The notes: generated by a model from the sequence alone, not told the origin. Shown: positions 43,105 to 53,086, counted from the first letter of the stretch. The stretch: DNA of 64,000 bases from Hymenobacter cavernae (GCF_014641455.1 NZ_BMHT01000001.1:496001-560000), one strand, 5' to 3'. A program made the numbers and translations.

Positions 43105-43135
43105 CAGGACCTGCTTCTTCTTGAGGCAGGTCCTG
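43105..43135 (+). terminator. Hairpin after the partner-switching genes
   Basis: A 10-bp stem CAGGACCTGC / GCAGGTCCTG (43105-43114, 43126-43135) has an 11-base loop; the following T tract is short. Confidence 0.65.
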
Positions 43136-43305
43136 TCTATTTGGGGCTGTTTTGGCTGGCTTGGCTTACTTTGATTATATCTGTTCCGCTAATCATGCAA
43201 GGCCTAGGAGAGCCGGAAAAAATCCGTAAAATTGCAACAGTCAGCCGGTCATGCCCTTTTCTTATTTTTTAAGTACCGGTCGCTCTTCAGATTCTTATCC
43301 CCTGT

Positions 43306-45585
43306 ATGCACAAACGCATTCTGTACGCTGGCTTTGCTGCCGGTGCGCTACTGGCCGGTTGCCAGTCTACGAAATCTACTACCACCGCCAAACAGCCTGT
43401 ACTCGAAACCCTAGGTACGCATGAGGTTCCCGCGTCGGAGTTTGCGTACGTATACCGCAAGAACAACAGCACGTCGCCAGAATTTGGCACGCGCCCGAGC
43501 GTAGCCGAGTACCTGGATCTGTACACCAACTTTAAGCTGAAAGTACTCGAAGCCGAGCAGCGCGGCCTCGATACCACGCAGGCGTTCAAGCAGGAACTGG
43601 CCGGCTACAAGCAACAGCTGGCCCAGCCTTACCTCACCGAGAAAAGCGTAACCGACCAGCTCGTGCGCGAGGCGTATGACCGCATGAGCAAGGAAATCAG
43701 CGCGTCGCACATTCTCATTCGTGTGGCGCCCGATGCCGACCCCAAAGACACGCTGGCTGCCTACCAGAAAACCACGGCGCTGCGCCAGCGCATCACCGGC
43801 GGCGAAGACTTCAACAAGGTAGCGCGCGAAGCCTCGGAAGACCCATCGGCCCGCGAAAACGGCGGCAAGCTAGGTTACTTCACGGCCATGCAGATGGTGT
43901 ACCCGTTTGAGTCGGCGGCTTACCGTACAACTGCAGGGCAGGTATCGCAGCCGGTGCGCACGCGCTTCGGCTACCACCTGATCAAGGTGAATGACGTGCG
44001 GCCGGCGCAGGGCGAAATTAAAGTCGCCCACCTGATGATTCGGGCCACTCCGGGTCAGCCCAAAGCTGATTCGCTGACCGCCAAGAAGAAAATCGACGAG
44101 CTTTACAGCCGCCTCCAGCGCAAGGAAGACTGGGAAAAGCTGGTAACGCAGTTCTCGGAAGATGCTGGCTCCGCGGCGAATGGTGGCGAGCTGCCACCCT
44201 TCAGCACGGGCCGCATGATACCTAGCTTTGAGGAAGCCGCGTTCAAGCTCCAGAAGCCCGGCGACTTATCGTCGCCCGTGCAGACGCCTTACGGCTGGCA
44301 CATCATCAAGCTGATTGAGAAGCAGCCCATTCCGACTTTCGAGGCTATGGAGCCGACGCTGAAAAACAAAGTGGCGAAAGACTCCCGCTCGGAGCTGAAC
44401 CGCACGGCCTTCCTGAAGCGCATTCGCACCGAGAACCAGTTCACTGAAAATAAGGCCGGCAAAGACTACGTGTTCAGCAAAGCCGACACGTCGCTGGTGA
44501 GCGGGCACTTCAAGTACACGCCCGCCGAAAAGGACAAAATGACCAATGCGGCGCTGTTTACCATCAAAGGCAAGCCGTACACGACCAAGGATTTCCTGAC
44601 GTATGTGCAGCAGAATCAGCGGCCGCGCCCCGGCTCGGAGCCCCGCTACGACATGCAGCTCCTCTATGATCAGTACGTGGATCAGAGCCTGACCAACTAC
44701 GAGAAGGAGAACCTCGAAACAAAGCACGAGGACTACCGCATGTTGGTGAAGGAGTACCGCGACGGTATCCTGCTGTTTCAGCTGATGGACGAGAAAGTTT
44801 GGTCGAAAGCCATTGAGGATTCAACCGGGCTGGAGAAGTTCTTCACTGAAAACCAGAGCAAATACCAGTGGGAGCCCCGCGTGCAGGGTAGCGTCATCAG
44901 CGCCGCTAGCCCCGAGCTGCTGACCAAAGCACAGCAACAGCTAAAAGCAGGCGCCTATCCGCTGAAGGACAACCCGTTGACTGGTTTGCAGTTCAAAGGC
45001 AACACGACGGAGCTGCAACCTGCCAGCCAGGCCGTGCTCGAGCGCCTCGCTACGCAGCTTGCCACCGACACCACCATGCGCTTCAACCCGAGCAGCCTGA
45101 CGGCTATGAAGCTGCGTAAAGGCGAAACGGCAGCACTTGCCAAGCGCCGCGCCACCAGTGTGCTTAACTACCTGAAGCAGAAAGGTGTTACCACAGCTAG
45201 CTTCTACACGCCCAAAGGCACTGGCAGCGCACAGACGGCACTGTTCAGCACCAACTCGGCCATGCTGGAAGCTAGCCTGAACGAGCAGAATTCGCTGGCG
45301 GTGCAAATCACGCAACGCAACTTCCAGAAGGGCGATAACAAAGTGGTAGACGAGCTGGCCGGCAAAGGCCCCGGCACCTACAACGTGCAGAAAGACGGCC
45401 GCTACTACCTCGTTACAATCAACAAAGTACTGCTCGCTGGCCCGAAAACCCTTGCGGAAGCCCGCGGCCAAGCCACATCCGACTACCAGAATTACCTGGA
45501 AAAGCAATGGATAACCCAGCTCCGCGAGAAATACCCAGTGCAGGTAAACCAAGCCGAAGTAGATAAGCTGGTAACCAAGAAGTAA
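43306..45585 (+). CDS. Lipoprotein peptidyl-prolyl isomerase with two parvulin domains
   Basis: The 759-residue product has a lipobox A-L-L-A-G-C (Cys19). A first parvulin/PpiC domain lies about 130-235 (S-A-S-H-I-L-I-R; G-Y-H-L-I-K) and a second about 240-350 (V-A-H-L-M-I-R; G-W-H-I-I-K). The remaining 400 residues include a second folded region with F-T-I-K-G-K-P-Y-T. It should act as periplasmic folding chaperone for outer-membrane proteins, as PpiD/SurA do. A second, SurA-like PPIase follows, suggesting a paired system. Confidence 0.9.
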   Translation: MHKRILYAGFAAGALLAGCQSTKSTTTAKQPVLETLGTHEVPASEFAYVYRKNNSTSPEFGTRPSVAEYLDLYTNFKLKVLEAEQRGLDTTQAFKQELAGYKQQLAQPYLTEKSVTDQLVREAYDRMSKEISASHILIRVAPDADPKDTLAAYQKTTALRQRITGGEDFNKVAREASEDPSARENGGKLGYFTAMQMVYPFESAAYRTTAGQVSQPVRTRFGYHLIKVNDVRPAQGEIKVAHLMIRATPGQPKADSLTAKKKIDELYSRLQRKEDWEKLVTQFSEDAGSAANGGELPPFSTGRMIPSFEEAAFKLQKPGDLSSPVQTPYGWHIIKLIEKQPIPTFEAMEPTLKNKVAKDSRSELNRTAFLKRIRTENQFTENKAGKDYVFSKADTSLVSGHFKYTPAEKDKMTNAALFTIKGKPYTTKDFLTYVQQNQRPRPGSEPRYDMQLLYDQYVDQSLTNYEKENLETKHEDYRMLVKEYRDGILLFQLMDEKVWSKAIEDSTGLEKFFTENQSKYQWEPRVQGSVISAASPELLTKAQQQLKAGAYPLKDNPLTGLQFKGNTTELQPASQAVLERLATQLATDTTMRFNPSSLTAMKLRKGETAALAKRRATSVLNYLKQKGVTTASFYTPKGTGSAQTALFSTNSAMLEASLNEQNSLAVQITQRNFQKGDNKVVDELAGKGPGTYNVQKDGRYYLVTINKVLLAGPKTLAEARGQATSDYQNYLEKQWITQLREKYPVQVNQAEVDKLVTKK

Positions 45586-45608
45586 GTACGTCCCAACTCA
45601 TTTGACAG

Positions 45609-45637
45609 CGCCCCGGCCAGTTAGCCGGGGCGTTTTC
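45609..45637 (+). terminator. Terminator after the lipoprotein isomerase
   Basis: A 9-bp stem CGCCCCGGC / GCCGGGGCG (45609-45617, 45624-45632) with six-base loop is followed by TTTTC. It separates the two isomerase genes, which may thus be transcribed separately. Confidence 0.82.
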
Positions 45638-45862
45638 TTGTCAGAGGCGCTTGAAGGCATCCAGCGACGCAACCTAGGTAGTGCCCGCGTGCAACCTATC
45701 AGGGCGCATTTGGCTCCTCTGGCTGCGGCCGGCAAGCGTGACCTAGGTGCAGCTTTTGCCGGAGAAAGGATTTATGTTGAAATTTACCGGCCGCTTTTTG
45801 CGTTTCTAAAGCGGTCTGGTTCACAGGCAAGCTAGCCCTTGGTGAACATTACGTTTGATTCC

Positions 45863-47254
45863 ATGACTCATTTTTTTCGTACGTCGGTCCGCGGGGCGCT
45901 GCTGAGCGTCTTTTTGCTGGCCGGCACAGCTGTTGCCAGCTTCGCACAGCTAGGCGTAGGTCGCCCGGTCGGCCGTCAGTTGGCGGATGCCATCATCGTG
46001 AAAATCGACAACCAGATTGTGTTGCAATCGGATCTGGATGCCGGTTATGCACAGGAAGTCGCTCGGGCTGAAGGCAAGCCGCTGCCCCCCGATATCCGCT
46101 GCCGCCTCCTGCAAAGCATTGTGATGGGCAAGCTGATGCTGGCGAAGGCCGAAACAGACTCCGTGACGGTGACCGACGACCAGGTAAACAGCGAACTGAA
46201 CCGCCGCATGGCTTATTTTGTGCAGCAAATTGGCTCCGAGAAAAAGCTGGAAGAGTTTTACAACAAGCCGCTCAAGCAACTCAAAGACGACTTGCGCACC
46301 CAGGTGCAAGAGCAACTCGTGCAGCAGAAGATGCAGGAGACCATTGCCGGCAAAGTGACTGTTACGCCGCGCGAGGTGCGCCAGTACTTCAGCCGCATCC
46401 CGAAAGACAGCCTGCCTTATTTCTCAACCGAAGTAGAAGTAGGTCAGATTGTAAAGCTAGCTCAGGTAAACGAGTCGGCTAAGCAAGCTACCATTGCCAA
46501 GCTCAACGAGATAAAGGCTCGCATTCAGGCTGGGGAGAGCTTTGAGGAGCTGGCCAAGCAATACTCGCAGGACCCCGGCTCAGGGGCGCAGGGTGGCTAC
46601 CTAGGTTTTTTCAAGCGCAAAGAATTGGTGCCGGAATACGAAGCAGCCGCTCTGCGCCTAGAACCCGGCCAGATGTCGCCTATCGTTGAGTCGCAGTTTG
46701 GCTTTCACCTGATTCAACTAATCGAGCGTAAGGGCGATTCGTTCAGCACGCGTCATATTCTGCTGAAGCCGGAAACCGGCGGCAACGACGTCAACGCCGC
46801 TGCCGATCAGCTGGCTAAGCTGCGTCGCCGCATTTTGGCCGACAGCATCACATTTGCCAAAGCCGCCAAAGATGCCTCGGACGATAAGACTTCCAGTGCT
46901 AGTGGTGGCCTGCTAGCTAACCGCCAGGACGGCAGCTCTTACCTGCCGCTCGATAAGCTGGATCCGGCCATCTTCTTCACCATCGATACCATGAAGGTAG
47001 GCCACATCACGCCTCCCCTGCCCTACCGTACCGACGATGGCAAGGATGCCATGCGCATACTTTGGCTAAAGTCGAACACGCCGCCGCACCAGGCCAACCT
47101 CAAGGACGACTACCAGAAGATTTCGCAGGCAGCCCTGAACGAAAAGAAAAACAAGGCCCTGGATGAGTGGTTTAGTAAAAACCGTGGCAGCGTCTACCTC
47201 GAAGCAGATCCGCAATACGCCGATTGCAAGCTGCTAGCCCCCACAACTCTTTAA
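45863..47254 (+). CDS. SurA-like peptidyl-prolyl isomerase
   Basis: From the ATG at 45863 (M-T-H-F-F-R-T) the 463-residue periplasmic protein has a signal peptide to about 29 (A-S-F-A-Q), a SurA-type N-terminal region (I-I-V-K-I-D-N-Q-I-V-L-Q-S-D-L), and two parvulin domains with F-G-F-H-L-I-Q near residue 285 and F-S-T-R-H-I-L-L-K near 300. A TTG at 45839 would add eight residues and is less likely. It guides outer-membrane proteins to the insertion machinery. It lies 277 bases behind the lipoprotein isomerase. Confidence 0.9.
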   Translation: MTHFFRTSVRGALLSVFLLAGTAVASFAQLGVGRPVGRQLADAIIVKIDNQIVLQSDLDAGYAQEVARAEGKPLPPDIRCRLLQSIVMGKLMLAKAETDSVTVTDDQVNSELNRRMAYFVQQIGSEKKLEEFYNKPLKQLKDDLRTQVQEQLVQQKMQETIAGKVTVTPREVRQYFSRIPKDSLPYFSTEVEVGQIVKLAQVNESAKQATIAKLNEIKARIQAGESFEELAKQYSQDPGSGAQGGYLGFFKRKELVPEYEAAALRLEPGQMSPIVESQFGFHLIQLIERKGDSFSTRHILLKPETGGNDVNAAADQLAKLRRRILADSITFAKAAKDASDDKTSSASGGLLANRQDGSSYLPLDKLDPAIFFTIDTMKVGHITPPLPYRTDDGKDAMRILWLKSNTPPHQANLKDDYQKISQAALNEKKNKALDEWFSKNRGSVYLEADPQYADCKLLAPTTL

Positions 47255-47267
47255 ATAATTTTACGAG

Positions 47268-47350
47268 CTAGGAGTCAGAAGCTAAAACCTAGGAGTTGCT
47301 CACGCTGCTTTTCTCCTAGCTTCTAGCTTCCAACTCCTAGCTTTTTATTT
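47268..47350. repeat. CTAGGAG-rich inverted repeat
   Basis: The left part AGCTAGGAGTCAGAAGCTA and right part TCCTAGCTTCTAGCTTCCAA are near-complements, and a CCTAGGAG lies at 47290. It separates the SurA-like gene and the MoxR gene in the same direction. No T tract is seen after the arms beyond TTTTTATTT. Confidence 0.7.
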
Positions 47351-47364
47351 CTAGCCTTTCCTAC

Positions 47365-48330
47365 ATGCGTACATTCTCTTCCGACAAAGAAGCCGCCGAC
47401 GCGCTGGCTGCCTCCTATCAGACGCTGCGTCAGGAAATCGGTAAGGTTATCATCGGACAAGATGAAGTCGTGCGGCTGGTGCTAACGGCCGTTTTCTCCC
47501 AAGGCCATTGCTTGCTGGTAGGTGTACCGGGCCTTGCCAAAACGCTGCTGATTCAAACCATCGCCGACTCGCTCGACCTGTCGTTCAACCGCATTCAGTT
47601 CACCCCCGACCTGATGCCGTCCGACATTGTAGGTTCGGAAACCTTAACCCAGGACCGTAGCTTCCAATTCGTGCACGGCCCCGTGTTTGCCAACATCGTA
47701 CTGGCCGACGAAATCAACCGCACGCCACCCAAAACCCAGGCGGCGCTGCTAGAAAGCATGCAGGAATACTCCGTAACGGTGGCCGGTAAGCGCTACCCCC
47801 TGGATCGGCCCTTCTTCGTGCTGGCCACTCAGAACCCGATTGAGCAGGAAGGCACTTACCCGCTGCCCGAAGCGCAGCTCGACCGCTTCATGTTCAACAT
47901 CGAGCTAGGTTATCCTAGCTATGAGGCGGAGCTTCAAATTGTGAAAAACACAACGACGGACAAGAAGCCCAGCGTGAGCAAAATACTCCATGCGGCTGAT
48001 ATTCAGGCTTATCAAAGTCTGGTTCGCCGCGTGCCGGTAGCCGACAACGTGGTAGAGTACGCCGTGAACCTGGTGCACAAAACCCGGCCGAATACCGAGC
48101 GCGCCGCGGCTCGCGTAAGCCAGCTTCTGGAATGGGGCGCCGGGCCGCGGGCTTCGCAGCACCTCATCGTGGGCGCGAAATGCAATGCCTTGCTCAACGG
48201 CAAATACTCGCCCGATATCGAAGATGTGCGCGCCGTAGCACTGCCGATTCTACGGCACCGTCTTGTCCGTAACTTCAAAGCCGAAGCAGAAGGTATCAGC
48301 GTCGAGCAGATCATTAAAGAGCTTTTGTAG
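47365..48330 (+). CDS. MoxR-family AAA ATPase
   Basis: The 321-residue AAA+ protein has Walker A G-V-P-G-L-A-K-T near residues 53-60, Walker B V-L-A-D-E-I-N-R near 112-119, and T-Q-N-P-I-E-Q-E-G-T-Y-P near 155-166, all MoxR marks. MoxR ATPases act as chaperones with von Willebrand-domain partners in envelope and stress pathways. No such partner is adjacent; batD lies elsewhere in the window. A short unknown gene follows. Confidence 0.92.
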   Translation: MRTFSSDKEAADALAASYQTLRQEIGKVIIGQDEVVRLVLTAVFSQGHCLLVGVPGLAKTLLIQTIADSLDLSFNRIQFTPDLMPSDIVGSETLTQDRSFQFVHGPVFANIVLADEINRTPPKTQAALLESMQEYSVTVAGKRYPLDRPFFVLATQNPIEQEGTYPLPEAQLDRFMFNIELGYPSYEAELQIVKNTTTDKKPSVSKILHAADIQAYQSLVRRVPVADNVVEYAVNLVHKTRPNTERAAARVSQLLEWGAGPRASQHLIVGAKCNALLNGKYSPDIEDVRAVALPILRHRLVRNFKAEAEGISVEQIIKELL

Positions 48331-48440
48331 TCATCTATCAATGATCATTTAACAGAGCGTTTCGGCGCTTCTGGTTGAATATTTAATGATAGCTTGCCGA
48401 ACAATTGGTAAATGATAATTGGTAACTGTTAACTAAAAAA

Positions 48441-48890
48441 ATGGAAGTTCCTGGCTACTATCAGCAGTTCGAGCGCAACGTTGAAATCTTGCTAGAGGCT
48501 TTGCAGGCGGGGCTGGATCTGCGCACGACGGCTTTACAAACCTCGTTGCCGCTGGAAGTTTACGTGCTGTGTGAAGTACTGAATCAGGGCGGCGACCATT
48601 TCCGCCTAGCCACACAAGGCTTGGATCGACTGGCTGAGTTTCATCAGCAGTACATGCAGCACGAGTCGGAAACGGAAGCCATCATGCGCCGCATCCTAGA
48701 AGACAAAAAGTCGTTCATGCGTACGCCGGAAGGGCGGGTGCTCACCAAGGAAATGCTCATCCGCCGTCTGGAATTCTTTAACGAAGCTGCTCGCCAGGTG
48801 AACGTGATGCGCACGCAACAAGCCTTGGGCAGCCCGGCCCAGCACTCTTTCCCAGATTCCAGAAGCCAGTCGCGGAAGTCGGCTATCTAG
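48441..48890 (+). CDS. Small helical hypothetical protein
   Basis: The 149-residue product is helical and acidic-to-basic along its length, with Q-Q-Y-M-Q-H-E-S-E-T-E-A near residue 73 and a Ser/Gln-rich tail. No signal peptide or known motif. It has its own terminator and normal codon use. It may belong to the upstream MoxR transcript, as the gap holds no strong hairpin. I do not recognise the family. Confidence 0.6.
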   Translation: MEVPGYYQQFERNVEILLEALQAGLDLRTTALQTSLPLEVYVLCEVLNQGGDHFRLATQGLDRLAEFHQQYMQHESETEAIMRRILEDKKSFMRTPEGRVLTKEMLIRRLEFFNEAARQVNVMRTQQALGSPAQHSFPDSRSQSRKSAI

Positions 48891-48903
48891 CTTCTCCTCC
48901 AAC

Positions 48904-48947
48904 AAAAAGAAAAAGCCCTCTCGCGGTTGAGAAGGCTTTTTCTTTTT
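48904..48947. terminator. Bidirectional terminator
   Basis: The stem AAAAAGAAAAAGCC...GGCTTTTTCTTTTT (with inner CTCTC/GAG) serves the convergent unknown and SDR genes; long A and T runs are present on both sides. Confidence 0.88.
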
Positions 48948-48969
48948 ACGAACTGAGCTAAAAGCTAGC

Positions 48970-49863
48970 TTACACCATCTTGCCCGCATCCTGCGGGCGA
49001 ATCTCAGTATGCCCATCCTTTTCGTGCTCCACGGCCAGCACACCTTCCGGCTCTTTCGCTAGGTCACTGGGCACCTCATCACCGTGCGGACCTTTCGAGA
49101 TGGTCACGCCGCCGTCTACGTAATAAGTAGCGCCGGTTACATAGCTGGCTTCGTCGGAAGCGAGGAAGGCGTATACGTTGGCGACTTCTTCCGTAGTGCC
49201 GCGCCGACCTAGGGGTACGCCCTGCACCGTCAGCTTCTCCATCTTCGAGTCCATTGGTCCCGTCTCTTTGTGCGTCCAGGCCGTATCGATCGGCCCCGGC
49301 CCGACAACATTCGACCGGACGCCGAACTTGGCCTGCTCAACGGCCACGCCGCGCTGAAATGCATGGACAAAGCCCTTCGTGCCACCGTAGGGCGTGTTCT
49401 GCGGTTCGCCCATGTGCCCTGCTTCCGACCCCGCCGAAACGATGTTGCCTTTGGTCTTCTGCAAGTAAGGCAGCGCCGCCCGCGTCATCATGAAGTTCGA
49501 GTAGATGTTGTTCTTAATCATGTACTCAAACGCTTCTGTTGGGTACTTGTCCAGCGTAGCTACGGCCGGGAACACGCCGGCATTATTAACGAGCACATCA
49601 AGCTTACCAAACTGATCCACGGCCGTTTGCACGCAGGCTTGGGCCGTCTGCTCGTTTGAGATATCGCCGGTGAAAGCCACGGCGCGGCCACCCGCAGCTA
49701 CAATTTCTTCGACTACCTGCCGCACCGGGTCTTCGACAAAGCCGGCCACTACTACGGCCGCACCTTCTCTGGCAAATTTCTTACTGATGGCTTCGCCGAT
49801 ACCGGCACCCCCACCTGTCACGATGGCCACTTTGCCCGTGAGTCTTCCTGTTATATTCGTCAT
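48970..49863 (-). CDS. Short-chain dehydrogenase/reductase, glucose dehydrogenase-like
   Basis: The 297-residue SDR has T-G-G-G-A-G-I-G near 16-23, G-D-I-S near 65, N-N-A-G near 92, and the catalytic Y-G-G-T-K near 160-164. The late T-G-A-T-Y-Y-V-D-G-G near 243-252 is typical of classical SDRs. After residue 255 a polar tail of about 40 residues is present, unusual for the family, ending D-A-G-K-M-V. Substrate unknown. Confidence 0.9.
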   Translation of the reverse strand: MTNITGRLTGKVAIVTGGGAGIGEAISKKFAREGAAVVVAGFVEDPVRQVVEEIVAAGGRAVAFTGDISNEQTAQACVQTAVDQFGKLDVLVNNAGVFPAVATLDKYPTEAFEYMIKNNIYSNFMMTRAALPYLQKTKGNIVSAGSEAGHMGEPQNTPYGGTKGFVHAFQRGVAVEQAKFGVRSNVVGPGPIDTAWTHKETGPMDSKMEKLTVQGVPLGRRGTTEEVANVYAFLASDEASYVTGATYYVDGGVTISKGPHGDEVPSDLAKEPEGVLAVEHEKDGHTEIRPQDAGKMV

Positions 49864-50064
49864 CTTCAGTCTGCTTTTTAGGGTATTGATTTACAGCTAC
49901 CTAGGTTCTGCTTAATCAGCATTATGGCTTGGCAGCATAAAACTTAACGACAATGGGCGCAGGGGGTTACTGCTAGATTGTGGCCAAAAAGCTAGGTCCA
50001 GGATTCTTAACCATTTGGTCCTGTTTGTGCGTACAGGGTAGCTCATAGTGTTATTCCGCTATTT

Positions 50065-50685
50065 ATGCAGGTTGTTGATCCAATGCACATTGCGCCGCCC
50101 GCGTGGGCTCCTGTCCTGACTACCAGACTTACCATTCGCCCCTACGAGGCGACCGATGCCGGAGCTTTCTTTCAGCTAATCAACGAGAACCGCGCCCGTT
50201 TGCAGCCAGCCTTTCCGGCGCGGGTCGCTGCTGTGCGCACGCTCGCTGATGCGCGCCGGGTCATCATGCTTTTTCAACAGGACTGGCAGGCGCGGCGCCT
50301 GTTTGTGTTTGGCATCTGGCTCACGGCTACCGGCGAATACCTAGGTGACATCAGCCTGAAGCCCACCTGGAGCCAGCCCACAACGGCCGAGCTAGGCTAC
50401 TACCTGGCCGCCACGGCGCAAGGCCACGGCTACGCCCGGGAAGCCCTGGCCGCAGCGGTTCAGTTTGGGTTTGGCGCTGCCATCAATGCCAGTCGTCTGG
50501 ATATTCGCTGCCACGCCGACAACCGCCGCAGCCATGCCGTAGCCAACCACGTTGGGTTTCGGCCGCTGCCAACCCGGCCCCGATTGTGGCCTTTGCGCCA
50601 ACCCGAGTCGGAGATTAGGCACTTCGCCTATGCCCGCACCGACGCCCCCGATTTCGCCCAGAAAGATTATCTTCTGTCTGCTTGA
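50065..50685 (+). CDS. RimJ/RimL-type GNAT acetyltransferase
   Basis: The 206-residue protein has the N-terminal T-R-L-T-I-R-P-Y strand, the Q-G-H-G-Y-A-R-E-A acetyl-CoA loop near residues 118-126 and V-A-N-H-V-G-F near 160. Such enzymes acetylate ribosomal protein N-termini or small amines. Met7 (50083) is another possible start. Stands alone between SDR and recA. Confidence 0.85.
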   Translation: MQVVDPMHIAPPAWAPVLTTRLTIRPYEATDAGAFFQLINENRARLQPAFPARVAAVRTLADARRVIMLFQQDWQARRLFVFGIWLTATGEYLGDISLKPTWSQPTTAELGYYLAATAQGHGYAREALAAAVQFGFGAAINASRLDIRCHADNRRSHAVANHVGFRPLPTRPRLWPLRQPESEIRHFAYARTDAPDFAQKDYLLSA

Positions 50686-50883
50686 AGTTAGAAGAAAAAA
50701 GCTAAGATTCTGAGCAACAGTACATAGCTGATTCCAATGGTTATAGCGCGTTTCTATCAGGTTTTCAGCAGTAAGAATCAGCAAATATTTTTAGCATTAC
50801 GGGGACAAAATATAGGTCGGGTGTGTTACGAATAGCCAACCCTGAAAGGGCTTCCACCAGTCGTTAGAAGGACGACTAACTGG

Positions 50884-50914
50884 TTGTAAAAACGGTTCCA
50901 AAAGCTTACCTTCA
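50884..50914 (+). promoter_or_regulatory. Putative recA promoter
   Basis: TTG (50884-50886) is followed after 20 bases by TACCTTCA (50907-50914), two bases from TAnnTTTG. It lies 32 bases before the recA start. No LexA-like palindrome stood out. Confidence 0.4.
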
Positions 50915-50946
50915 CCATCTCTAAGTTTATATTCAATTCCATTCTA

Positions 50947-52029
50947 ATGGCTGCAACCACTGACAAAGCCGTCAACCCCAACGCCGAGAAAATGAAGGCG
51001 CTTCAGCTCACCCTGGACAAGCTGGATAAGAGCTACGGCAAAGGCACGGTTATGAAACTGAGCGACAACAAAGTGTCTGATATTCCCTCCATCAGCACCG
51101 GTTCGCTCGGCCTCGATATCGCCCTCGGTATTGGCGGTCTGCCACGCGGCCGTGTCGTTGAAATCTACGGGCCGGAATCGTCGGGTAAGACGACGCTGAC
51201 CATGCACTGCATTGCTGAAGCGCAGAAGAAAGGCGGCATGGCTGCTTTCATCGACGCCGAGCACGCATTTGATAAGAGCTACGCTGAAAAGCTAGGTATC
51301 GACACGGAAAACCTACTGATTGCCCAGCCCGACAACGGTGAGCAAGCTCTCGAAATCGCCGACCAGCTGATTTCTTCGGGTGCTATCGATATCATCGTTA
51401 TTGACTCGGTAGCGGCGCTCGTACCGAAAGGCGAGTTGGAAGGCGACATGGGCGACTCGAAAGTGGGTCTGCACGCTCGCCTCATGAGCCAGGCCCTGCG
51501 TAAGCTGACCGGTACCATCAACAAGACTAACTGCTTGTGCATTTTCATCAACCAGCTTCGTGAGAAGATTGGTGTGATGTTCGGCTCGCCGGAAACTACC
51601 ACCGGTGGTAACGCTCTGAAATTCTACGCTTCTGTTCGCCTTGACATTCGCCGCATTGGCCAGATCAAGGAAGACAAAGACAACGTGACCGGTAACCGCA
51701 CCAAGGTGAAGGTGGTGAAAAACAAAGTAGCGCCACCCTTCAAGGTTATCGAGTTTGATATTCTCTACGGCGAAGGCATTTCCAAAGTCGGTGAGATTCT
51801 GGACCTAGGTGTTGACATGGGCATCATTGCCAAGTCAGGCTCGTGGTTTAGCTACAACGGCGACCGGCTCGGCCAGGGCCGCGAAGGTGTTAAGCAGATC
51901 CTGCTCGACAACCATGAGCTAGCCGACGAAATCGAAGCCAAGATCCGGGCGATGGTAAAAGGCGAGCCTGCGGCTGCGTTGGCTGCCATCCCAACGGACG
52001 AGTCGACCGACGAGGACGACGACGAATAA
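50947..52029 (+). CDS. recA: Recombinase RecA
   Basis: The 360-residue protein has Walker A G-P-E-S-S-G-K-T near 77-84, the D-S-V-A-A-L-V-P Walker B region near 155, G-D-M-G-D-S loop L1 near 165, and the N-Q-L-R-E-K loop with L2 near 204-225 (G-S-P-E-T-T-T-G-G). The acidic tail D-E-D-D-D-E is typical. It drives homologous recombination and the SOS response. Full length with its own terminator; a CTA GGT Leu-Gly pair occurs twice. Confidence 0.98.
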   Translation: MAATTDKAVNPNAEKMKALQLTLDKLDKSYGKGTVMKLSDNKVSDIPSISTGSLGLDIALGIGGLPRGRVVEIYGPESSGKTTLTMHCIAEAQKKGGMAAFIDAEHAFDKSYAEKLGIDTENLLIAQPDNGEQALEIADQLISSGAIDIIVIDSVAALVPKGELEGDMGDSKVGLHARLMSQALRKLTGTINKTNCLCIFINQLREKIGVMFGSPETTTGGNALKFYASVRLDIRRIGQIKEDKDNVTGNRTKVKVVKNKVAPPFKVIEFDILYGEGISKVGEILDLGVDMGIIAKSGSWFSYNGDRLGQGREGVKQILLDNHELADEIEAKIRAMVKGEPAAALAAIPTDESTDEDDDE

Positions 52030-52050
52030 TCCGGCCGATCTTCCGCTTAC

Positions 52051-52087
52051 AAAAGCCTTCCCACCTCTGGGAAGGCTTTTTTGTTTT
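52051..52087 (+). terminator. Terminator of recA
   Basis: A 13-bp perfect stem (AAAAGCCTTCCCA at 52051-52063 with 52068-52080) has a four-base loop and is followed by TTGTTTT. Confidence 0.92.
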
Positions 52088-52195
52088 ATTACCATGATGT
52101 TGTAAAGTCCCCGAATCTAGGTTTTACGTATGCCATCATTCTATTCGGTAGCACCTAGGTTTGGGCTACTACAGTGGGGTTTAATGAGTTACTAG

Positions 52196-52203
52196 TATCT
52201 TTG
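52196..52203 (+). promoter_or_regulatory. Putative -7 element of the DUF3108 gene
   Basis: TATCTTTG is an exact TAnnTTTG match, 48 bases before the start codon; the -33 region is weak. Confidence 0.45.
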
Positions 52204-52251
52204 CTGGCACCTCTTTTGAGCTAGACCAGCCACATCGTATCTTGCCTCCTA

Positions 52252-53079
52252 ATGAAGCGTCGCTGGCTATTTGTCTCCCCTGCTATCTTATTTGTTTCGG
52301 CAGCCTTGCTGGCGTTCCAGCTAGCAGATAGCCTTCGGGTTGTGCCGAATACCAGCTTCACGCGGGGCGAAGTGCTCAGCTACAAGGTTCACTATGGGCT
52401 CATCAACGCGGCCGAGGCCACCATTGAAGTCTCCAACGACATTCACCGCGTAAACGCCCGGCCCTGCTACCGGGCTACCGTGACGGGCCGCACCAACGGC
52501 TCTTTCGACTTGTTCCTGCGCGTGCGCGATACGTGGCGCTCCTACATCGACACCACGAGCATCCTGCCGCAGAAGTTCTTTCGCAACATCGAAGAGAACC
52601 ATTACCGCAAGAAGGAAACGGTGGATTTTGATCATGCCCGTGACCTAGCTATGGTCGAAACCAAAAAGAAGGAAGTAGATCCGGCCAAACACGAGACGTT
52701 TAAAGTGCCCAACAACGTGCAGGATCTTGTTAGTGGCGTGTACTACCTGCGCACGCTCAACTACGATCAGCGCCGCCCCGGCGAAGTCATCCGGGTGCAG
52801 GGCTTCTTCGATAAAGATGTCTTTACGATGGACGTTATTTACCGCGGCCGTGAAACAGTAGAAACGAAAGCCGGCGTCATCCGCACCATTAGGCTGGTCC
52901 CTAAAATGCCCAGTAACAAGCTCTTCCGTGGCGAAAACGCTATTTCCCTTTATCTCTCTGACGACCGCAACAAGATTCCGGTACTCATTCAGGCCGAGAT
53001 GTTTGTGGGGTCTGTAAAGGTTGATATGTACAAATATCAAGGCTTGAAAAACCGATTGAATCTGGTGGCTCAAAACTGA
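52252..53079 (+). CDS. DUF3108-family periplasmic protein
   Basis: The 275-residue product has a signal peptide (to about residue 25), then the DUF3108 pattern: G-E-V-L-S-Y-K-V-H-Y-G near 40-50, the F-L-R-V-R-D-T-W-R-S segment near 85, and a D-V-I-Y-R-G-R-E late strand. The family is a beta-rich domain of unknown role, often near lipopolysaccharide or envelope genes. It ends with a terminator and is followed by a two-component pair. Confidence 0.86.
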   Translation: MKRRWLFVSPAILFVSAALLAFQLADSLRVVPNTSFTRGEVLSYKVHYGLINAAEATIEVSNDIHRVNARPCYRATVTGRTNGSFDLFLRVRDTWRSYIDTTSILPQKFFRNIEENHYRKKETVDFDHARDLAMVETKKKEVDPAKHETFKVPNNVQDLVSGVYYLRTLNYDQRRPGEVIRVQGFFDKDVFTMDVIYRGRETVETKAGVIRTIRLVPKMPSNKLFRGENAISLYLSDDRNKIPVLIQAEMFVGSVKVDMYKYQGLKNRLNLVAQN

Positions 53080-53086
53080 CTTTCCT

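Noticed and set aside
45602..45835. 77-codon frame between the two isomerase genes
   Set aside because: It starts inside a terminator hairpin and has no features of a protein.
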